A stretch of 11,494 bases of DNA from NCBI GenBank assembly GCA_016840385.1, contig JAEOSL010000112.1, forward strand, positions 1 through 11,494. The letters run 5' to 3'. The notes under the pieces are model-generated. The model ran no database searches. It was not told where the DNA came from and saw only the letters and a list, made by a program, of their open reading frames with translations. A program made the translations under genes and the position numbers. Below are positions 7,077-11,494 of this stretch, in pieces. Each line of letters starts with the position of its first letter. The stretch's first letter is position 1. Source of the stretch: Candidatus Thorarchaeota archaeon (lineage in GTDB: Archaea > Asgardarchaeota > Thorarchaeia > Thorarchaeales > Thorarchaeaceae).

Positions 7077-7828
7077 GTAGTTCCAGTTATCCTGGAAACA
7101 AATTCTTCGATGTGAGGATATGCATCTTCACGAGTATAGTGACAGGATATGACGTGTTCTCCACCTTCAATCATGAAGAGTTGTTTGTCGATAGAACCAA
7201 TTCCATCCAGAGCGATTTTTCCGTTTTCTGGACTGATAGTCTTATCATCTGTTCCTTGGATGATGATAGCGGGTATAGTGACATCCCCCATTTTTTTCCT
7301 AGCTTGTCCTTGGAGCTTGAAAAGTTCGTGATAAACTGATACAGGTTCTCTTACATACTTAGTCCGTTTGACGTCATATCGTTCCTGAGCCTTTTCAACA
7401 TCGATTTCGCGATCTTTCATAACGTACTTCAAAATAGGAACTAGTTTCGGAAGTATTCCCTTGATTTTCAATGCTGGTGCGATTAGAACGAGTCCATCAA
7501 TCCCTTCATTTAATGAAGTTAGAAGTGTCGATAAAGCTCCACCCATCGAAAGACCCGCAACAAAGAGATACTTGGGATTCCACGACTTAACAAGCTTTAA
7601 TCCCTCTTCAACAGAGGAGTACCAATCCTTCCAAGTCGTATTTTTCAAATCTTCTGGAGTTGTTCCGTGACCAGCAACTAGTACTGAGAAGGATTCTATT
7701 TTCCTATTCTCAAGAAATTCTCTCAAAGTTTCTAATTCATCTGGAGCTGCACAAAAACCATGCACTAAAAGAAAAGCAACATTGGCTCCTTCAACTCGGG
7801 TTTCGACGCCCTTGATTTTAGGAGCCAA
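7073..7828 (-). CDS. Alpha/beta hydrolase, Est30/monoacylglycerol-lipase type
   Basis: This is a serine esterase of 251 residues, close to the 240-250 of thermostable carboxylesterases and monoacylglycerol lipases, which release fatty acids from short or single-chain esters. The oxyanion-loop LLVHGF is at 20-25. The nucleophile elbow GLSMG at 92-96 gives S94. The acid is D194 or D195 in QGTDDKTISP, and the histidine is H225 in GGEHVIS. The segment GHGTTPEDLKNTTWKDWYSS (53-72) is characteristic of this subgroup. No signal peptide is seen. The start is TTG at 7828 with GGTGGTGA upstream (7836-7843), 7 nt from the codon. It begins 35 nt after the stop of the 18-helix membrane protein, which makes an operon likely. 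Its TAG stop overlaps that of the phosphodiesterase on the other strand. A natural substrate is not known. Confidence 0.92.
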   Translation of the reverse strand: MAPKIKGVETRVEGANVAFLLVHGFCAAPDELETLREFLENRKIESFSVLVAGHGTTPEDLKNTTWKDWYSSVEEGLKLVKSWNPKYLFVAGLSMGGALSTLLTSLNEGIDGLVLIAPALKIKGILPKLVPILKYVMKDREIDVEKAQERYDVKRTKYVREPVSVYHELFKLQGQARKKMGDVTIPAIIIQGTDDKTISPENGKIALDGIGSIDKQLFMIEGGEHVISCHYTREDAYPHIEEFVSRITGTT

Positions 7829-7835
7829 TGAGATT

Positions 7836-7843
7836 TCACCACC
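7836..7843 (-). promoter_or_regulatory. Shine-Dalgarno site for the hydrolase TTG start
   Basis: The minus strand reads GGTGGTGA, a strong match to the 16S rRNA 3' end, 7 nt before the TTG at 7828. There is no ATG or GTG in a better position, so this site decides the start. Confidence 0.7.
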
Positions 7844-7863
7844 TATGTGGAAATTTAATTGTT

Positions 7864-9834
7864 TTATTGAGCAGGTCTCTGAAGCTTGAATCCTTGCTTC
7901 AAGAGTCCTAGACGACCTCCTGCAATGAACCAGCTGAGGATTGAAAGAATCTCGCTACCTACAATGAAGGTCACCATAATAGAAATTACTAATGCAATTT
8001 CAAAGGATGATGGAAGACCGCTGAAGTAGATGAGGACAAATACCATCATGATTACTCCCATAATCGCCTGTCCAATAGCTGAGAACCTGATCAGATTTCC
8101 TTCAAACTCGTGATCCTGATCCGCCACATCACCAGCAAGTTTGAGATTCAGTGAAAGGATTAGAATCATGCTAATCGAATATAGAGCGACTAGGAGTGCT
8201 GCAGCTGTGCTTGCTGCATGAGGTACTGTATCATTTGCTGCAATGATTGGAATCATCAAAGAGAATAGTACGGTAGCACCCATGAGAACTCCACCAGTTG
8301 TGTATCCTCTTCCATGTGAGAGTCCTGTTAAGGCAGCATTTCTCAATATCACTGCAAGGAATGGTAGGATAATAATCACTGATGATTGGACTTCAGCTGG
8401 AATTCCTGGTATTAATGAAAGATTAAACCACAGATTGGTTGGCCAAAGTGCGAGTGGACCATGGCCAAGAATTCCAAACATGAATACAATGATAGCTGCT
8501 GAAAAGAGGATGCTGAAGATTACGGTCAGTGAACCTTGTGAAAATCCTGTAAGACCTCTCCACTTACTTTCTACCATCAAGAACATCTGCGTAACAATCA
8601 CAAGTAGCCATGGTACAATTACAAGTAATGCAATTGAAAATGGAGTTATCATTGTGAAGACTCCAGCAATGATAAGTGGAAGTCCAGTTACGATGTCAGT
8701 CTTAGCAGTGTACATCGCGCCAATTAGAATCATTGCTGCTGCTGGTCCAATAACAAGGAAGAATCCCCAACCAGATGGATCTTCAGAATAGACTCCTGAT
8801 TGACCTGCAGCGAGAATTCCCAAGAAGATCATGAAGACCGCAAACCACTTACTGCCTCCTGTAACAATATCTTTTCCGATTGTTGTAGTCTTGAGCTCTC
8901 TTGCACCTAACCTGGGGGAAAGCAGAATCCAGTAAAGCATCATTGCGAGGAAACCGTACAACAATACTGGATTTGTCAGCATATGTAATCCCATATTTCC
9001 AATAGTAGTAGGATCTATTGTACTCCAAGGCTGCCAGATGTCTCCTCCAAGTGGATGAGTAGCTAGTGGGCCCATGAAGACTGCAGCTGCACCAATTACA
9101 AATGTTAGTAATCCGCTCAATCCGAACGCAAATTTAGCCTTGTTTGGACTTCGTGCAAATCCTCGAATAGATGATTTAGGTGACCACCAATAGAGTAGTG
9201 TCATTAACTGACCCCCTAGTAGTAGTCCATATGCCGCATAGATAAGTAGTGGACCTAGAGCTTGACCTAATGCAAGAATTGGGATGAACAAACCATTCAT
9301 CATACCTGCTGCGAATCCAACCCATGTTAGACTTGAATCAACATAAAACACAGATATCATCTGCCAAGCAATAACGAAGATAATTCCAATCAAATACAAT
9401 GTTGCTAGATAACTTGGAACATATGACACATAGGCAATACTAGAAAATCCTAGTGTTACATATACTGCAATCAATACAGCTCCGATGAATCCAATGTAGA
9501 AAACTGATCCAAACATTCCGCCCAACTTTGAGCGTAGATCCTTCGAGCCCAATGCTTGCAGCAACAATCCAATCGCAAGTAGAGCCATGAAGGCACCACT
9601 AAACATTGAAAATTGTGCGTTTCCATCAATCATGAAAGTAAATGGGTTTGTTGATGTTGTTTCCCAAGAATGTGATGTAAGGGGAACAAGTGAAATTCCT
9701 GCTAAGAGACCTATGGCTGCCGCGATAATTCCTAAGATGCTTCCAAATCCTGCGAAGGCACCTACAATATCTGCCGGCTCGTCCTCTGGACTCTTTCTGC
9801 GTATCGCCGAGATTACAGAACTCAGTTCAGCCAT
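7864..9834 (-). CDS. Multi-spanning membrane protein (about 18 helices), function unknown
   Basis: This 656-residue protein is almost wholly hydrophobic, with about 16-18 predicted membrane helices from residue 20 to the C-terminus. The first 15-20 residues are polar and charged (SAIRRKSPEDEPAD) and probably cytoplasmic. Loops carry few charges. Polar or aromatic turns (GGDIWQPWSTIDP, HGPLALWPTNLWFNL) probably lie outside, and a DVADQDHEFEGN loop near the end probably lies inside. I see no transporter signature, no haem-binding histidine pattern and no glycosyltransferase motif. It may be a channel, a transporter or a lineage-specific membrane protein. A GTG at 9849 would add five residues, but ATG at 9834 has GAGG (9844-9847) 9 nt upstream and is preferred. 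The hydrolase gene follows 35 nt downstream, so a role with a membrane-lipid or ester substrate is possible. A TTTATATC box lies upstream. Confidence 0.85.
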   Translation of the reverse strand: MAELSSVISAIRRKSPEDEPADIVGAFAGFGSILGIIAAAIGLLAGISLVPLTSHSWETTSTNPFTFMIDGNAQFSMFSGAFMALLAIGLLLQALGSKDLRSKLGGMFGSVFYIGFIGAVLIAVYVTLGFSSIAYVSYVPSYLATLYLIGIIFVIAWQMISVFYVDSSLTWVGFAAGMMNGLFIPILALGQALGPLLIYAAYGLLLGGQLMTLLYWWSPKSSIRGFARSPNKAKFAFGLSGLLTFVIGAAAVFMGPLATHPLGGDIWQPWSTIDPTTIGNMGLHMLTNPVLLYGFLAMMLYWILLSPRLGARELKTTTIGKDIVTGGSKWFAVFMIFLGILAAGQSGVYSEDPSGWGFFLVIGPAAAMILIGAMYTAKTDIVTGLPLIIAGVFTMITPFSIALLVIVPWLLVIVTQMFLMVESKWRGLTGFSQGSLTVIFSILFSAAIIVFMFGILGHGPLALWPTNLWFNLSLIPGIPAEVQSSVIIILPFLAVILRNAALTGLSHGRGYTTGGVLMGATVLFSLMIPIIAANDTVPHAASTAAALLVALYSISMILILSLNLKLAGDVADQDHEFEGNLIRFSAIGQAIMGVIMMVFVLIYFSGLPSSFEIALVISIMVTFIVGSEILSILSWFIAGGRLGLLKQGFKLQRPAQ

Positions 9835-9890
9835 TTCTAAAATCCTCACGTGGTGATGCTCACCATCAGTCGAATGGAACGAAGATGAGG

Positions 9891-9898
9891 GATATAAA
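9891..9898 (-). promoter_or_regulatory. Box A (TATA) promoter element for the membrane protein-hydrolase operon
   Basis: The minus strand reads TTTATATC, a good archaeal TATA box, 57 nt upstream of the ATG at 9834. Transcription would start near 9868, leaving a leader of about 30-35 nt that contains the GAGG ribosome-binding site. No clear purine-rich BRE precedes it. Confidence 0.55.
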
Positions 9899-9994
9899 TG
9901 CGTATCGGACTAGGCGGGTAGTCATGTACAAGCCTTTTTCAGGGACTTTTACTCTTGTGTTCTAAAAGTTTACAATGGTTTTGGTGAAAAGATT

Positions 9995-10144
9995 TTGGAA
10001 GGAAAATTAGAAGTCTACCTAAAAGGAAAGCGTCTCCCGATGAACAAGTTTGTTGAGAGTGTTATCAATGATGTAATGGTTGCCATCCTCAGTAACTTGA
10101 GAAATGTGGAAATTGATAAAATCTCCAAGATTGAAATTGAGTAG
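9995..10144 (+). CDS. 49-residue protein upstream of the aldehyde oxidoreductase, function unknown
   Basis: This short frame encodes a protein with a clear alpha/beta pattern. A first strand (KLEVYLKGKRLPM) leads into an amphipathic helix (NKFVESVINDVMVAILSNL), and a second charged strand (KISKIEIE) ends the chain. The start is TTG at 9995 with GGTGA (9983-9987) 7 nt upstream. The frame stays open back to a TAG at 9911 but contains no ATG, GTG or TTG before 9995. The same GGTGA/TTG arrangement starts the next gene 35 nt downstream, so both are probably co-transcribed and translated in the same way. The K-G-K-x-x-P-M-N-x-F-V layout is reminiscent to me of small conserved archaeal proteins of unknown role, but I cannot name a family. 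It lacks the C-terminal Gly-Gly of MoaD or ThiS sulfur carriers. A role in tungsten-enzyme maturation would be speculation. Confidence 0.65.
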   Translation: MEGKLEVYLKGKRLPMNKFVESVINDVMVAILSNLRNVEIDKISKIEIE

Positions 10145-10168
10145 ACGATTATACATCTAGATTGGATT

Positions 10169-10174
10169 GGTGAT
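10169..10174 (+). promoter_or_regulatory. Shine-Dalgarno site for the oxidoreductase TTG start
   Basis: GGTGAT matches the 16S rRNA 3' end and lies 5 nt (6 nt from GGTGA) before the TTG at 10180. With the in-frame TGA at 10171 it fixes the start and explains why the gene has no ATG. Confidence 0.65.
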
Positions 10175-10179
10175 GTTCA

Positions 10180-11494
10180 TTGATAGACCATGGCTGGAAT
10201 GGTAAGATACTCTGGGTTGATTTGACAAACAAGACTTCTAGAATTGAAAATATCCCTCCACAAATCTATGAGGATTTCATCGGGGGGAAAGGTCTTGGCG
10301 CATACTTACTTTACAAATCTCTTGAACCCAAGATTGATCCCTTAGGACCTGAGAATATTCTATTCTTCATGACTGGTCCATTGCAGGGTTTGCCTGCTCC
10401 TAATGTGGGTCGATGGACACTCGTAACTAAATCTCCACTTACTGGAGTCTTTCTTGATACTCACAGTGGTGGTCCCCTTGGTAGAGAAATTAAGAACTCG
10501 GGATATGATGCCGTTGCTGTAATAGGGAAATCAGACCAACCTGTGACACTAGTTATTGAAGATGAGCAGGTGCGATTTGATGATGCTGAAGACCTCTGGG
10601 GAAAGGGAACTCAGGAAACAACAAAGATTTTGCACAAGCGAAATCCAAAAGGGTCCGCAGTGTATGTTATTGGTCCTGCTGGTGAAAACCTAGTTCTAAG
10701 TGCGACTGGATGCTGTGAGTTAGCACATCAAACTGGTCGCGGGGGAGCGGGTGCTGTATTGGGCTCGAAGAATCTCAAGGGTGTTGTTGCAAAAGGTTCT
10801 AAGAAGATCACATCGAAACATCCTGATTCACTCCGTGAAATTAGTAAGATGGTTGCCAAGATATGGAAGGAGAAAGACGGTTACGATTTCAAGAAGTTCG
10901 GAACTGCTTCACTTGTCGAAGTTGCAAATGAACGAAGTCAATTTCCAACAAGGAATTGGAAGAATGGATTCTTTGAAGAGTATGAAAGTCTCTTACCCGA
11001 AACATATCAACACCTCAATACAGGAGCTCACCTTTCATGCCCTCATTGTATTTTGAGATGCACTCATGCATACAAAATAGAAGATCCTAGTTGTCCAGGA
11101 TCTGAAGTGGAATCGACGGTAGAATATGAAACACTGGGATTGTGCGGGGGTAATCTAGGAATCAGTGATCCTATCGCTGTTCTCCGATTGAATTTCTTAG
11201 CTGACGATCTTGGTCTTGATACAATTAGCGCTGGGTCTGCAATCGGTTTTGCAATGGATGCATATGAGAAAGAAATTCTAACAGAAGAAGAGATTGGCTT
11301 CCCTCTGCGATTTGGTGATGGTGAAGCAGCTCTCAAACTCATGCGAATGATTGCCTATAGAGATGGGATTGGTGATACACTCGCTAAGGGTGTTCGTTTA
11401 GCTGCTCTAGAGATTGGAAAAGGAAGCGATGAATTAGCAGTTCACGTCAAAGGTCTTGAAACAGCAGCTTGGGATCCAAGAGGGAAGAAGGGTC
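10180..11494 (+). CDS. Tungsten-containing aldehyde:ferredoxin oxidoreductase family (3' end outside window)
   Basis: Enzymes of this family oxidise aldehydes to carboxylic acids at a tungstopterin centre and pass electrons through a [4Fe-4S] cluster to ferredoxin in the cytoplasm. About 438 of the usual 600 or more residues are present; the frame is still open at the right edge. The N-terminal motif NGKILWVDLT (7-16) is followed by FIGGKGLGAYLLY (33-45), TGPLQGLPAPNVGRW (65-79) and the pterin-binding GRGGAGAVLGSKNLKG (186-201). The cluster cysteines CPHCILRC lie at C287, C290 and C294, one residue off the Pyrococcus furiosus AOR ligands 288, 291 and 295. LADDLGLDTISAG (340-352) and WDPRG (431-435) are further family blocks. 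The fourth cysteine would lie beyond the edge. TTG at 10180 is the only usable start: GGTGAT (10169-10174) precedes it and an in-frame TGA lies at 10171. The subfamily (AOR, FOR, GAPOR or WOR) is not resolved. Confidence 0.93.
   Translation, partial: MIDHGWNGKILWVDLTNKTSRIENIPPQIYEDFIGGKGLGAYLLYKSLEPKIDPLGPENILFFMTGPLQGLPAPNVGRWTLVTKSPLTGVFLDTHSGGPLGREIKNSGYDAVAVIGKSDQPVTLVIEDEQVRFDDAEDLWGKGTQETTKILHKRNPKGSAVYVIGPAGENLVLSATGCCELAHQTGRGGAGAVLGSKNLKGVVAKGSKKITSKHPDSLREISKMVAKIWKEKDGYDFKKFGTASLVEVANERSQFPTRNWKNGFFEEYESLLPETYQHLNTGAHLSCPHCILRCTHAYKIEDPSCPGSEVESTVEYETLGLCGGNLGISDPIAVLRLNFLADDLGLDTISAGSAIGFAMDAYEKEILTEEEIGFPLRFGDGEAALKLMRMIAYRDGIGDTLAKGVRLAALEIGKGSDELAVHVKGLETAAWDPRGKKG

Noticed and set aside
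7864..9834. Haem-copper oxidase or complex I subunit identity for the 18-helix protein
   Set aside because: No paired histidines in helices and no conserved charged residues of those families are visible.
9835..9849. GTG at 9849 as the start of the 18-helix protein
   Set aside because: The GTG overlaps the GAGG ribosome-binding site that serves the ATG at 9834.
9924..9962. ATG at 9924 as a gene start
   Set aside because: The frame stops after 13 codons and is out of frame with the 49-residue gene.
9995..10144. MoaD/ThiS sulfur carrier identity for the 49-residue protein
   Set aside because: It is too short and lacks the C-terminal Gly-Gly; being next to a pterin enzyme is not enough.
11064..11342. 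Minus-strand frame opposite the oxidoreductase
   Set aside because: It is antisense to a strongly conserved coding region and has low-complexity composition.

Overview
The window comes from an archaeon with a genome that is modestly AT-rich by eye. The archaeal call rests on a geranylgeranyl-reductase-family flavoprotein (ether-lipid saturation), a tungsten-type aldehyde:ferredoxin oxidoreductase, a TTTATATC-type box-A promoter, and GGTGA or GGAG Shine-Dalgarno sites that often precede TTG start codons. Fatty-acid and ester-lipid enzymes stand beside ether-lipid enzymes, and several large membrane proteins belong to no family I recognise. An Asgard lineage such as Thorarchaeota would fit, but that is inference and no phylogenetic marker here proves it. 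I see no mobile element, CRISPR array, tRNA or rRNA, and no gene-free stretch longer than 300 bases.

Layout, left to right. (1) The 3' part of a purine-type phosphoribosyltransferase (+) ends at a hairpin shared with the convergent acyl-CoA ligase. (2) The acyl-CoA ligase (-, TTG start) lies 105 nt downstream of a geranylgeranyl reductase (-). (3) Divergent from these is a 527-residue membrane-anchored protein (+) with five predicted helices and a large outer domain carrying five N-glycosylation sequons. (4) It converges on a soluble protein of unknown function (-). (5) Divergent from that is a pair (+): a 64-residue two-helix membrane peptide and a glycerophosphodiester phosphodiesterase. 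(6) The phosphodiesterase stop codon overlaps, in a palindromic CTAG, that of a convergent monoacylglycerol-lipase-like alpha/beta hydrolase (-), which lies 35 nt downstream of a roughly 18-helix membrane protein (-). (7) Divergent from this is a second pair (+): a previously easy-to-miss 49-residue protein, then a tungsten aldehyde:ferredoxin oxidoreductase that runs off the right edge.

Four enzymes handle lipids or lipid building blocks: acyl-CoA ligase, isoprenoid reductase, glycerophosphodiesterase and lipase-like esterase. Together they could cover hydrolysis of glycerolipids, activation of the freed acyl chains, and saturation of archaeal isoprenoid chains. They lie in at least three transcription units, so this is a neighbourhood theme and not one operon. 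The oxidoreductase could in principle supply carboxylic acids from aldehydes for such a ligase, but nothing here shows the link. Start positions were revised from Shine-Dalgarno spacing for the 656-residue membrane protein (ATG at 9834), the 305-residue protein (ATG at 6018), the 49-residue protein (TTG at 9995) and the oxidoreductase (TTG at 10180).
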